DNA from: Brachycybe producta
Taxonomy: Eukaryota > Arthropoda > Diplopoda > Playtdesmida > Andrognathidae
Direction of reading: 5' to 3'
Length of the DNA: 64,000 nt
Assembly (NCBI GenBank): GCA_036925085.1
Contig: JAUPFP010000004.1
Location: forward strand, 1,998,001 to 2,062,000
The notes below the pieces were generated by a model. The model had not been told where the DNA came from. It saw only the letters and a list, made by a program, of their open reading frames with translations, and ran no database searches. The translations under genes and the position numbers were made by a program. Of this stretch, positions 24,805 to 38,109 are shown one piece after another. Every line of letters begins with the position of its first letter. Positions within the stretch are counted from its first letter, which is position 1.

Positions 24805-24886
24805 GTGTCAGAAACAAAACACGCAAACATTAGTGTTTAATAATATGATGAAGACTTTAAATGTTTGCGTGTTTTGTTTCTGACAC
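24805..24886. repeat. 27-bp perfect inverted repeat (stem-loop)
   Basis: GTGTCAGAAACAAAACACGC plus AAACATT at 24805-24831 is exactly complementary to 24860-24886, with a 28-nt loop. Only one copy was seen in the window. RNA from either strand would form a strong hairpin. Confidence 0.9.
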
Positions 24887-27800
24887 CAAGTTAATATTTT
24901 TACTAAATCGACTTTAGCTTTTTTGTTGTTGTTAGTTTTACTTTTAGTTAGCATTGATAACAAATAAAGTTTTACATATACACAAAGTAAAATATACTAA
25001 CTTTAGAAAAGATTTCTATATCAACTTGAATTTTCTGCTCAAGTTGATACAAAACTTTTTTATAAGGATAAGGTTATTTTTATGTATTTAAATTTTATGA
25101 TTGCATTGATCACATATGAGTGTTATTTTTCCTCTTTTTTAAAACTTATTATACGGTTCGTATATATGGAAAATATATATAGAAGAGGGTGTGCAATATA
25201 TACAATTGTATATATGTAGACGTCATTGTTAGACGTCAACACCATCAGAATATTTTCTTCTTCTTATTCTCTTCAGTTCCAAGCCAGTGGTGACTACTAT
25301 ATTTCAAAAAAAAAAAATACAACATGGTTTGATTTCTACGAAGCAGAACGTATATTGTATACATACAGTTGTACGCGTTTGTGAACCGTGTATGACTTTG
25401 GCTTTTTATTTCACGTTCAAAGAAATATTCTGGATAGGTCTCTATACATATGTATAGTAGTAAGGTCCCTATTTGTTGGCCAGTTTGACTGAACTTATGT
25501 GAAGAAATTGGGGAAAAAGGAAGGGAATGGAAAAGGAAATACAAACCCTTCTTATATTCTTTATTATAGGCTGTGTATGTGGTGTAAGAAGAAACATGTC
25601 CAATTGGAGTCGCGCGTCACTGAATTTTCTCTCTATCTTACTATTCCATGAAAACGTAAGAAGAAAAATGAAGGAAATCATGAGAAATGGTTCTGTGACT
25701 TTTTTGAAAGAAAAAAAAAAAGAAGACAAAACAAAACACTAACTTTTATAGATCTCTCTTTATAATAGAGAGTTTTAAGTTTCTTGTATTCAAGAGTCGC
25801 CGTTTTCTATTCATTGGTCCCTTTTTCTTTATTCAACCAATTTATTATATATGTAGAAAATTTATTCAAATATATATTGGACAAGTCTAGAAAAAATAAG
25901 AAAGATTTTTAAGTCTTTTATGTTCAAAGAAAATTCAGTAAGAAACTCAAGTTAAATTTATTTTTTTTAAAGCAATCGTAATTCTTACATGTTTTAGTGA
26001 AGAAGAAGAAAAAAAAAAGAAAAAAGTTCTATTGAGCGCATTCGGAAATGAAAGAAAAAGTTGTTATCTTTAAAGAAAATAGAAATGTTAGCATTCGGAA
26101 ACAACGTGTGGACTGGGGCTTCTGTAAAGAAAAAAATGTCTCTGGGAAATTACTAGATCTACGACCCTACCATTCTTAAGAAAGCAAGCGTCTAATTCAG
26201 GTACTTGCTTTCTTGAGAAAATTAAATTGAATCTGGTGACCTTTAGTGTAAGGATCACAATGTATAAAGAATGTGTATATTTAGACGTTACGTTTGCATC
26301 TTGTTGGCAAAATCAAGCACATCCGGAAATTTTTTTTCTTTAAAGAATTATTGTAGAGGTGGAGCAATTCTTCTAGATTTTTTACAGCACAAAGAAATAG
26401 GCTTTAGTTTCCGATTGCGGCTTATGTCTCATTTTATGCAGCGTTTATAGTTTGCATTTTACAAAGCCAGATTTGCATTAAAAATTTGCATTAAATAAAC
26501 GATAAACGTGATATTTTTTAAAGTCTATGCAAAATATTACAGACTTCTGTGTTGTTTTTCAAGGCTTGTTTATATCTTGTTTCTATTGTTGTTCGCGGGT
26601 TTTTTTTTGCTTCTTCTAAACATTTTTCTTCTTGTTTCATTTTTGGCATTTGAGTGAAAGAAAAATTCGGGTTTGAGTTTTTTTTTGACGATTACCTATA
26701 ACGCGTGTTTCATGCTTACTTAAGCCGAACCAAACGAGATTCTTCGGTGCATGTCACAACCTTATTCACACCCGTGTATCTTCTTTTTTCTTAGAAAAAT
26801 CCACGTTTTATAAAAAGAATGAAACTTGTTATATTATGTGGAAATACAAAATATAATAAATGAAAAATTATATTAGGTTCGAAAATCAATTAAAATTTGA
26901 TTCTTTTATTTTATAGACTTATTGAGCCATAATAAACGAATTGCCATTTTTTTGAAGGTTTATTATTTTTGTCATGTAGTGATTTTTTTTTTGAAAGCTT
27001 GCTTTAGTTTACAGTTAGGTTTTCTTCACACATGGATTTTTTTTTGTGCGCTGAGTTCACATTTTGACGGATTTTTTTCATGCAATTGCCGCCTCGTCGC
27101 TTCTTGTCTTTTCTTAGTAAAAAAAAAATTCGGGAAAAACAGATCATAGCTAAAAGTTGCTCCATTAATTCTTCTAGGACCCCCCTTCTTCCTTATCCAG
27201 AAAAAAATATAGCAAAACAGAATAAAGAATGATAGGAGGAGGAGGAGGGAAAAAAATTCTTGTTCTTTGTCGGAGTATAAGACATAACAAGAAGAGAAAA
27301 AAAATCGAACTAATGGAGAAAAAATTGAAACCGATAATTAATGGAAGACTCGTTTGTTGAAGGGGCGTATAATATTTTTTTTGTTTTTGTGCTGAGTTTC
27401 TTTCCATATTGTGTTTATTCATGTGGTTGCTGGCTGTTTTAAAGAGACTGAAGTTGTTGCTTGTCGTCGCTGCTGTCGTCACTAGGATAAATTGAGTGCA
27501 GAAATGCTATTAGATGAAAATAGACATAAAAAACAGACATGAGGTTGATGCAAATGAGACTTAATATAGAAATTGCATGTTTAGTGAAATTATACATATA
27601 TACCTAATGATTAAAGTAAAAAGTTTTCATAATGTGATCTAAAATGTATAATACAGGTACAATACAGGGCTACATTATGATACCATATGAGTGCCATTTT
27701 ATGCAATAACAGTTTGATCTAAAATAAAAAGGCATAAAGTGCACGATTTTCATAATTTTCAGAAATTTGCATAAAGTTGACATAATTTTACAGATAAAAA

Positions 27801-28089
27801 AAAACACTTTTTTGAGCAGAAAGAATTCTATAAAATTTTAATTGATTCATTTCAATTCAGTTGACACCTGTAATCAGCTCGAGAGCAATATGGCAGGGGG
27901 AAGTGGATAAGGGGTTATTATTCATTAAATTTAAATTTATCATCAAATTGAATTCGTTCTGACAACATGATTATCATATATATATATTTGGAAAGAAATA
28001 CCACAAATCTGTATCAGTTTCAATCATTAACCATCTGCTATTTTAAATTGTAAGCAAACTTTGATTAATGCCAAAATAAAATTAGATAA
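24887..28089. other. No gene seen
   Basis: A short hairpin TATCAACTTGA/TCAAGTTGATA lies at about 25019-25052. The rest is AT-rich with no exon-like block. Confidence 0.6.
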
Positions 28090-28097
28090 CTTTTAAA

Positions 28098-28411
28098 TAG
28101 GGCTCGGATTTTTATGCAATATCAAGCAAATGTTTCTTAATCTGTGGCACAGAGGCCAATTGTGAAGTAACAATCCGGTTTAGATGAACCAACAATTACG
28201 GGTTTCAATCGAAAACACTGGTTAGAGGCAAGGTTAGTTGACAACTGATAGCAATCAGACATTTAGCCTGTAACCAGGCTTTTTGATTAGAAAAAAGCAT
28301 AATTGCAGTTGCTCTAATGATGATGATGATGATGATGATGATTTCACAATTGGCAGTTGAGCCACAAATTAAGAAACATTAGCTTGATATTGCATAAAAC
28401 TCCGAGTCCAT
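28098..28411. mobile_element. Family B hAT-like MITE, copy B4
   Basis: Starts TAGGGCTCGGATTTTTATGC and ends CATAAAACTCCGAGTCCA. The flanks CTTTTAAA and CTTATGAA agree at 6 of 8. A (GAT)n run at about 28315-28343 has grown inside the right arm, where sister copies have one or two units. Confidence 0.84.
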
Positions 28412-29268
28412 CTTATGAAATAAGTCAAATAAATCATTTACTGTAAAGTCATGGCCATCAAACATGTTATTTATTGTTTCAATGCAGTTTAATTACTCCT
28501 GCTTCTGGGGGTAATACCTATGTTTAGAAAGCTGAACAAGAAAGTAGAAGAAAAAAAAAAGACTTAGCCTTTTTAGGCTGTCCTCTATAATGAGTTTAGA
28601 CAAAAAAAATTTAAGCTGAAGAATGTTACATGTGATTTATAGACAGTCGTTTGTCTTTTAAAGGAGTTTCTTAAAAAATGCCCTCATACTATGAATTCCA
28701 ATGAACAAAATGCGAGTATATCTCTTTACAGAGAACATCCTCTTCGAATTAGTGAAGCTGCTTAGTTATTTGAGTAACATTATCTATGATGATGATACAT
28801 AGGCGCTTACATACAGTAGTATATAGTAGAGATAGACCCTACTAAATTTTAATTTTTTTTAATGTAATCTGTTACTATGTTACAATTTTAAAAATTATAG
28901 CAAAAAAAAATGAAACACTTGTCTCATGTATTAAAGAGAATTTTTTTTGTATATAAGTAATCAGTGATGCGCTCAGTTGATTCACTTTTCCGATGCAGAT
29001 TACTCGATAATTTGAGTTTACATATGCGTGATGGAGAAATTATTACTATTATTATTATTATGATGCAAATAAAATGCATACTCAGCAGGAGGTTAGAAAT
29101 AGAAAACCAGAATGGCGTCCTTTCTTTTGTCGCCTATGGGTCTTTTTTTTTTTGGTTGTTGCATATTTCTTATGCCAACATGACGAAAATGGATATTTTT
29201 CTTCCTCATTTATTTATTCAAATATAATTTTACATTACGAATCCATTGTCATCAAACATAAATTTGGC

Positions 29269-29599
29269 TTTAAGTTGGTTTGAAAGTGTAAACGCCCATT
29301 CCGAACTCTCTGGTTATTCTGCATTTTGGGAGCAAAATTAAGGGAAACTTGAAAGTGTTTTAGAAACTAGAAGAGTAGCTTAATCACTTAAGGGCTTTTT
29401 TTTTTAAAGATGTTGATTATCTTTTAAAATAACCTTCTTATTTGAGTTTGCGTAAAAGATGATTTTTTTTATAATGTTTGTCTATAAAAAGTTTATTTTG
29501 AAAGATTTGAAGTGATTGACCTACCATTCTAGTTTCCAAAACACTTTCTAGTTTTGCTCCTTATAGATCTAAAATTAGCTGTTCAGAAAACATCTTTAA
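29269..29599. mobile_element. Family A foldback MITE, copy A6
   Basis: Bounded by TTAA at 29269 and 29596. GGTTTGAAAGTGTAAACGCC, GGGAGCAAAATTAAGGGAA and AGAAACTAGAAGAGTAGCTT are clear family words; the right arm has CTACCATTCTAGTTTCC. Confidence 0.8.
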
Positions 29600-31141
29600 T
29601 TGCACTCATCAACATTTAAGTATTGAAAGTAAGGCATTTAATGTAATTTTCTAATGAATTTTTAGGTTTTATGAAATAATTTTATTAAAATCGGTAATGT
29701 TTTTAGTGTCACATCTACTGTAAATAAAAAAAGGAGACTAGAATTTAGTTTTGACCCTATGTATATAATATTGTTAAAAATGGGTACATTATGTACTCTT
29801 GACTGAACACACTAACATTTTGATGAGTTATGATGCTGATTTCCAACACAACATCAAGGAGGGATTTATTTTAATCTGTTCAATGGTTATGTTGTGGAGA
29901 AGGGTATTCATATTTTTTGGTGGTGGTGGTTGAAAGAGAGAGGGGGGGGGGGTTATATAGTCGTCGACGTCAACCATATTGCTCTTAACTTCATTGAACT
30001 ACAGGAGGTTGAAAGGAAAAAAAAATGTTCAAAAAGAGAGGAGGAGGGGTGGGGGGGGGGGACAACAACAAGAACAGAAAATATACAGAATGAGAAAGGG
30101 GGGGAGGGGAGAGATATATACTGTATGTGTATATAGTGAAATGATGGAGAACCTAACGAAACAAGAGCACCGCAGGAGTTCCCATCTTTTGTGGGCCACT
30201 TGAACCAGTGGCTGCCGGTCTTTGTTGGCCACTCTATCGATCCCTATTATTTGAGCAAATCAACCGCTCGGATACATCGTGTGTGACACAGACACACTAT
30301 AATAACTACTCAACTTGAGGAGTTGTTCAAAAGCCAATTTTACACCATCCCAACATTTTCTTTTTTTTTTCTAAAAAGTGCTTCGACACTTCATACCGTG
30401 TATTACCTTTATGTAGATGGATGGTTGTAGAAAAACTAGCTAGCTCTCCAAATATTGCAAGGTAGATTTGCCCAGATTTATACACATATTAGTGACGTGT
30501 CAGTTCAGTGTCAGTGACGTGTCAGTTCAGTGTCAGTGACGTTTCAGTGACACCTTTGCGCACATATCCGTACAGTTTGGGGTAAGTTTGAAGTCAGTGA
30601 TTTTCGAAATGTCAAAGTATATAGACATAGAATTAGCATTGATTGCCCTAATTTTGGCAATCATCGCATCACGTCACAGCGTAACTGACACTGAGGGCTA
30701 AAATAAGACACTGCATCGGACATGTGTGTTGATGCGTCGTCAGTCAAATTCAAAGAAACGATGTTGTTTATCACTGACACTGACGAAATTTCATGTGTAC
30801 TATGTTAAGGTGTACTATGGCTACCAAAATTGTAGTCTATGCCCCCTGACAGTGCTGTATGTGCAGGAGAATCGATCTCTCAGGAAATCTAGCTGCATTT
30901 TCTGGAGAGCTACATTTTCTACAGCAGATATGTTGTCGTCTTTCTTTATTTGACTCCCTTTTTCTCTTTTTACAAAAAAAAATACCTTTTGACTTTTGTC
31001 CACATACACTCACAAAAGTCATAAACATTTCAAAATTGGAGCCCGTTTTTTAATTTTTTTTTAATGTGTGTCCAAATGGTCAACTGTCCCACGGATATTG
31101 CTGAATGTGGTCTTTTTTTTCTCATCCAACATCATGTAACA
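29600..31141. other. No gene; G-rich runs and complex blocks
   Basis: GGT, GA and G runs at 29920-30110. A complex, less AT-rich block at 30160-30345 is open in one frame (FVGHLNQWLPVFVGHS) but matches no family I know. The 22-bp tandem repeat follows. Confidence 0.5.
30491..30553. repeat. 22-bp tandem repeat, about 2.8 units
   Basis: The unit TCAGTGACGTGTCAGTTCAG(TG) repeats. Each unit contains TGACGTGTCA, a near-palindrome related to CRE/ATF sites. More TCACGTCAC and CACTGACG words occur to 30790. Confidence 0.8.
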
Positions 31142-31365
31142 CTTTGGAGTGGCATTTTTAATGGGTGCTTAGAAATGAGCACTGATTCGGTTTAGCTAGG
31201 TCTGTGTTGTAGCTTAGAAGTGGCTCACCGCACATTTTCCATTTTCAATAAAATCAAAGCAAATGTCTATCTTTGTGCCTAACATGAGTTTTTGGTAATA
31301 AAGTTTAGCACATGCTAATATCTCTTAGCATCACTATCTTTGACTTGTCGTTAAGAAATACGACG
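31142..31365 (-). mobile_element. Family D element, copy D3, inverted
   Basis: Its reverse complement carries ACTCATGTTAGGCACAAA, GACATTTGCTTTGATTTTAT and CATTTCTAAGCACCCATTAA, as in D2. It directly abuts a family F palindrome on its right. Confidence 0.68.
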
Positions 31366-31370
31366 ACCAT

Positions 31371-31475
31371 CAGGCCCAAATTCGAAAAGAAAATCTGACA
31401 CTTGAACTTCAACTGGTACCTACAGAGCTAGGTTCAAGTTGAAGTTCAAGTGCAACATTTTTTTCTAGTATTTGA
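31371..31475. mobile_element. Family F element, copy F4: near-perfect hairpin
   Basis: CACTTGAACTTCAACT (31399-31414) and its exact complement AGTTGAAGTTCAAGTG (31437-31452) form a 16-bp stem with a 22-nt loop. Outside it, CAGGCCCAAATTCGAAAAGA matches the family end. Confidence 0.65.
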
Positions 31476-32705
31476 TTATCAGATTAAGAATTTAAGTCAT
31501 TTTAATAAACTTTAAATGGAAGATGAACTGAGGCTCAGCTATACATTACACACATTGTGACATCGAATTAATCTTGGAAAGGGCTATAAATGAAAACTAT
31601 AAGTTGATAACTTTCATTTGCAACCTTAAATTATTATCATGTTATAAATTAAAATGATTCCGATCTCATATGTAACGTGATAAACTTTATGATAATTAAG
31701 TTTAATGGTTGATGTCACTATATCGACGTTATGAACTGAAAAAAGTGACCAAGTATGTCATCCCCCAATCCATACCAAACACACCTCAGTTTTCCAGAGG
31801 CATTTTTTCTCCCCTCTCCCTTTCTCGTTTTTTATTTTTTTTAAAAGTCGATGAAAATTTTCAAGTTTCCTTTCTTTGAAAAGAAGTCTTTTTCTTTTTT
31901 ATTTTATTTCGGAAGTCCTCTTTTTTTTTCGTTTCTCTCTCTCTCTCTTTTCCAATGTCTCCATGAGGCATGCTGAGTCGTGAAGAGGTTTTTACGCCAT
32001 GGATGACTTAAATAAGGGACCCACCCTTCTTTTTAACTGATGTCTGATGCGTGACCTGTTAAATAAACGCTTTTTTAAAAGAGATCCAGTCGACTGTATT
32101 GGTTTACAACATTAGTTTTTTTTTTCAACACTTGATCATCAATGTGTGTATATAGTTACCTATACACATTATTACACCTATAACACACATCACTATATTA
32201 CATTTATCACATTTTTTTTTCTTTTTCTTCTTCTTCTAAACAACTTTTATTTTTTCTTTCTTTTCATATTTTTTTCTTTCATTTTATCACAATGTCCACA
32301 TCTTATAATGACAAACACATGCTGGTACACATTACATTCTTAAACATACATAAATTGGACACGGTTTTTTTGTGTCATTTTTTAGAAATTTTTTGAGGTA
32401 TTTTTATTCTAGACCGGAACTTATCTTCATACCTGGTTTTTTTAAACATTACCCATCTTGAGTCTTCCTTCTCTTAAACGCAGGCAACCACATCTGCCCC
32501 TTCATCTATCCGACCATCCATTTCCCATCCTTAACACCACTGTTTGGAAGGAGAAAAATGAAACAGGGGATTAATAACAGAAAACGTACATTTTGAATAA
32601 TTGAAGAATATTTTATGTTTGCGTGTGTTAGATTTTTTTATTACATGGTGATTCAAAACGCCTAAAATCAACTTTTTTTTATTCAAAAGTTACTTTTATA
32701 AATGT
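31476..32705. other. No gene seen
   Basis: AT-rich with T- and CT-rich runs at 31790-31960 and 32200-32290. Confidence 0.6.
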
Positions 32706-32990
32706 TTGTGGCGCTGATCATTGCGCCAAATGGAACAAATGCCAATTGGAATAAGCGCCAATTAGAACAAATGTTAATCTTGACACAACGCGCCAAAACA
32801 GTACAACCGTCAAAACATCATATATTTAAGGTTCAAATGCAAAAAATACACCAAAAATGGTAATCAGTTAGTCTCCGAACTTTTTAACTGCAAAGATACA
32901 TATAAGTATGGTGATTAAGTGCTGCTGCGAAAAAGGCGCGCAATAAGGTGTATGGTTGTACGGTAGAGGCTAAAATATAAACCATGATCT
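32706..32990 (+). repeat. Family H repeat, copy H1
   Basis: GTGGCGCTGATCATTGCGCC is followed by three near-repeats of AATGGAACAAATGCCAATT. It shares GTAATCAGTTAGTC, then TTTTTAACTGC...ACATA with the copy at 51086. Confidence 0.6.
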
Positions 32991-35900
32991 TTTTTGAACA
33001 TGGCGTTTGTAGAATTTGGCGTTAAATAAGTTCAGTCACCTGTAAATTATTAAGTATTTGAATAAAAAAAAGATTGAAGATTATACATCTTGACATCAAT
33101 TACACATTTAAGTAATCCGAATTATTGTAGACTTGTAATTTTATAGTCTGAGTAAAAACTTTTTTTCAGAAGCAACATTATAAGTTTAAATAAAATTTAA
33201 AGTTTGTCCGAAACTAGAATAGTATGCGAATATATAAAGAGTATTTTAATAATATATTTTTAAAAAAAAATAAACTATTCATTGTAGTTTGTGAAGTTAT
33301 CAAACTTGACTTTTTATTGTCGTGAAACAGCTAGCTCCTCGTACTATTGAGTTGAATATTAATTTACTAAGAGTAGTTTTAACAAAACTTTGAATTTTTA
33401 CATTTGTTTGCTTCCAAACAAGTTTCTATTAATTATGTAAATTTTCTCTTAAAGTGGGTTGTTTTTTTAAAAAAAGGTTTTTCATTTATAGTGACACACT
33501 CTGTATTTCTAGTAACCCTCTTCTAGTAACTTTTCACTTGTTTGTGGTTTTATTTTCATCTAATTTGAATGTTACACGATAACATTTGATGATAACAAAA
33601 AATTAATTAGTGAGAATTTTTTTTTCTCTCTCGCAAAATCAGACGTTATCTGTTCATGTTTTTGTCTATCTTTCTTTCTATTAATAAAAAAGACAAATAA
33701 TAATGAATGGAACGAGAGTGGAGGAGCTAATTTCTTTAAGGTTAAAAATATATAATTTAATGGATAAACGGGACCGGAAATAGCGTGTTATATGAACACA
33801 TGCGCGCGCGAGTGTGTGTGTGTGTGCAAGCAACACCTATCCATTTCATTGTATCACCCTTCTTTATTGGAGAGGCTTTTTTTATTTATTCATTATTATT
33901 ATTATTATCATTATCATCATCATTATGATGAGAGAGAGAGAGAAAAAAGAACAAAATTGGCCGCGTGTGCGCCAACCTCTTCAAATATTTACATTAATAA
34001 ATCTGCTTGAATGGACTCAAATTATGCTAACGTTTTTTTATTGCATGCATTTTTCATATACAAAATGGATGTATGAATCTGCCTGCCTCAGCATCATATT
34101 GGACCCTAAGCTTATTTAGAAGAGATAAATGTTTCATTTAAAGCAAAAAATATAATAATTGAGTCAGAAGGATGCTAAAGATAAAAGCACATTTTTAATT
34201 GTACATATTTTTTTTATAAAAAAAACCTATATAATATACATGATGGTTTTTTTTATATATATAAGTTAGAAATTGATGCCCCTACCTTATGTAGTAAAAA
34301 AATGCCAAAAAATTATTGAAAAATCACTTAAAAATACGAATTTGTGCCTTGTTGTCATATAAACATTTTTTTTTTGTAACAAAATTGTTAATTTTTTTTT
34401 TTCAGTTTTAGAGATGATTTTTCGTTGTGCTTTTAGCTTTTATGTCAACTACAGTATATATAACTATATATGATGTTAAGAAAATGACAGGATTTTTTTA
34501 GGGTGCCTTCAGTTCACTACACATGCGCACTAGAATTTAAGACCTCCCATCACATGATCATTTAGACCAATAAGATTTTAAGTTTGGAAGCCATTTGAAA
34601 GTAGACGACGTCGATGATTGACTAAAACCGCGCTATTATACAAAGATTTCATAGTGCTGAATACATACAAGTATGGGAGGTAAAGAAGGGGGGGGGGGGG
34701 TAGAATAGGGTAGGGGATAAAGAAGAAGAAGAGGAGGAGGAGGACGAGGATGGGGTGGAGGTTTGAATTTGAAAATGAGGTGGAGAGGGGGGATACAAAA
34801 AAGGGCGGCAGAGCGAAGCGCCAATCGGATTATATAGGCTCAATTATAATCGAACCGTGCTCTCAACGTTGTGCTTTGATTTTATAAGTAATCTCTCTCT
34901 CTCTCTCTCTCTCTATACATAGACACAGATAGATGTTTTGTTATTAGTAAAAGGCCCTATAGTGAGCAGCACTACACTACTGCTACTCCTACCATTGCTG
35001 CTACTGCAACTACTGCAGCCATTTTTAGCCCTATATCCCACCCACCTTTCTCCATCCCTTTTAACGCATTCTTTCCACTTTATTACTCACCTAACCCACT
35101 CCATCACACCCAATTTTACCATTTGAGAGAAATCTTTCTGTGCTATATGACGTCCATATTACTTAACTATATAGATATTTTTTTCTATATTCTTCTTTCA
35201 TCGTTCTAATCATAACTGTATATATTTTGTCTACCCTCCCACTCCCTTTTTTTTTGGAGGGTGCCCACCCCTACCTCTCTCCACCTCCTTCTACTCTCCA
35301 CCTCTCTTACTCTCTCTCTCTTTCTCTATTCCCTGGAAGAACTCCCTCCATTTCACTCAATATCTGTCTTCTCCATCCAACCAACAAACCGTCATTTTTT
35401 GGCTATATACCATATGAACACACCCTTTGCTGTAGTGTCACATACACAAATATACAACACGACACACACACATATGTAGCCAAACCTCATCTTCGCGACT
35501 CTTCTTGAAAACGCGTGCAAAAGAGCATTTCAATGTGTGTCAATGTTTGTGTACATGTCTCTTGATGCTGCTGTTGATGATGATGATGATCATAATGATG
35601 ATGACGGAATGAAAAGTCCATCCTTATAGGCTTTTATACTTGTGGTGACCACTGACCACACCAACCAGCTTATGGCTTGTTGTTTGCTCGTGGTGGTGAC
35701 CAGTGTGTTGTACAGGGTGAATCAAAGACTGACTTTTTCTTCAAAGTGACCTAAGTATATTTTATGAGTTAAAAAGCTCTTGGGTCTTTTTTTTTTGGCG
35801 GTGGCTGGCTGGCTACTGCTGTGCTACTTTTTAGTTTTACTGAAAACCATCTTTGGATGTTTTTTTTAAAGCTTTAAATGTGTTGAAAACTAATTTTATT

Positions 35901-37589
35901 GAATTTTAAGTCAATTACAAAAAAAAATACATAATATTTTGTTCTGAGGTGTTTGTGGAACACCTTTTTTTCACCTGTCCTTATGGATCTGACAACTGCA
36001 TATCGTTATAATCAAACCATGATGGAATATTATTCATGTAAAAGTAAGTATTGGATAAAATGGTTTCACAAAATGGCCCTTTTCATGTTTTTTTTTTTAA
36101 ATCAAAAGGTCTTTTTTGTGTGTGTTGCTTTTTCTGTTAACTTTTTAAACATTGTTTTATGTGTGAAGGTTTTTTTTTTTTTCACAGCTGGCATTTTCAC
36201 TTTTTCAAATTTTGTTTTTTGTATCTGAAAACTCTTGAATGAAATTTTATTTTGACTTTTATTGAAGAACTTTTTTTTTCTGTATCTGAATTTCTTAGAG
36301 GAAGATTTCACTTTCATGAGTTTCTAAGGTAAATAGTCTATATATTGAGTATACTATACAGTATATAAAGAAGTGTATTCAATGTATATGTAATCATAAT
36401 TGGATTTAGCTTTACAAAATTAGTTTCTTCGTCTTTCCCATCTTGAGATTTTTTCTGTCTAATCTTTCTAGGCTTTAGACCTATATATTGGTTTTATATA
36501 AAGTAGGTAATCCTATAGAAAATTTACAGGGCCTTGAATATGAGGTTGATACAATGAAGCTCAACACTTATTTTGCAATTGATGCATTCAGCTTTATATA
36601 TATATATAGGGTTCACTTCTTTCTACATCACAAGACATGCAAACTTTTGTGTATTTCATTTGAAAGAACTTTTTCTTTCGCCCCATTATCTTGGTATTTT
36701 GAATTCATGTTCTTTACAGTTGGAAGAAATAAACAAGATATTTTTCAATGATTGTTGTTGTCCCTTTCCAAAGTTGATTAGTTTTTCTCTCTCTTTTTTT
36801 TTCTCTTGGAAACTGAACAAACCATTTTCTCCATGCACTTATATAGGTTTCTCTTCTTTCTGGTCTTTTGAATCAAATTTTACAATTGCCAAAAACCAAA
36901 TATACAAACAAACAAACAAAAAATACACATAGATTTTGCCTTTTATTTTACTGATGCTTCAAAATGAAATTAATGAAATATAATTGAATAGAAAATGAAG
37001 GTGATATGAACATGCATGCATGTATTAATAATACATGTATGATGATGGTAAACTTGTATTCATGGCAGCATAACAAGAAAAGTCCTGCTGTGTGTATAGT
37101 ATTTATATTTCATAGATTTTCAAATAAAAATGAATACTCTCTCTCTTTCTTTGACTCACTCTGTTTTTGGATGGCAAATAAAATTTTTATACAGAGAAAT
37201 TGCATTCTGTTCTAAAATAGAATGTTGTTTATTTTTGAGAATCTAAAATGCATGCATGGGTCAAGTCGACATGATGATGATGATGATGGCCGTCATTGTG
37301 TTTCAATAACTTTATAGGTAAATGGAAGTGTCCTTTCAAGTTTTCGCTTCTTGTGTGTTTGAATTTGAATGTCCACTTTGTGTCTATGTAGACTATATGC
37401 TTCTTGCATGGACCCTACCTATGTGTGTGTGTGTGTGTGTGTGTGTGTAGTATATATGCAGGATATACTGTCTAGTGCCATTTACAACTAAAACCGAGCT
37501 CCAATTCAATAATAAGTAAGAAAAAGAAAGAGTAGCGGCAGACCACTCACTCTTATTTCATGTTTTTATTCGTGTCCATTACATGATAA

Positions 37590-37636
<47 letters not shown>

Positions 37637-38063
37637 GACCCACATAACATGTGTACCTATATACTGCATATATGTGTATAGCTATTTCCAATGGGTTTAT
37701 TTTCTTGATGATGTCAGAGTGATTTTGTTTGCTGTTTTTTTTTTCTTCTTATCTTTCTTTAAGAAACCGCATGGTTTTGAGTGAATGTAGTGGTGTGTGT
37801 TGTGGTCATTTTGAAATGACGATGGTCAAATATATACTCTAGTTTATAAGTAGTTTTGTGTAAGGATTGGAATGTGAGTACACCTCACTCACGTTCTATA
37901 GAAAATTTAGAAAGAAGACGAGGAAGATTCAGTGTAACAACATGCAGATGACACTTTTCCAACCAAATTTACTTCTATTCTTTTTTAGTGTCTTTTCTTA
38001 TTAGACTTTTTCTTCTAAATTCAACATCTAAGTTTGTAGAGTGGTTTTTCTAGTCTACTATTT

Positions 38064-38109
<46 letters not shown>

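Noticed and set aside
35640-35725. Inverted pair GGTGACCACTGACCAC / GTGGTGGTGACCAGTG as a MITE
   Set aside because: The pairing is short and imperfect, with no second copy or target duplication.
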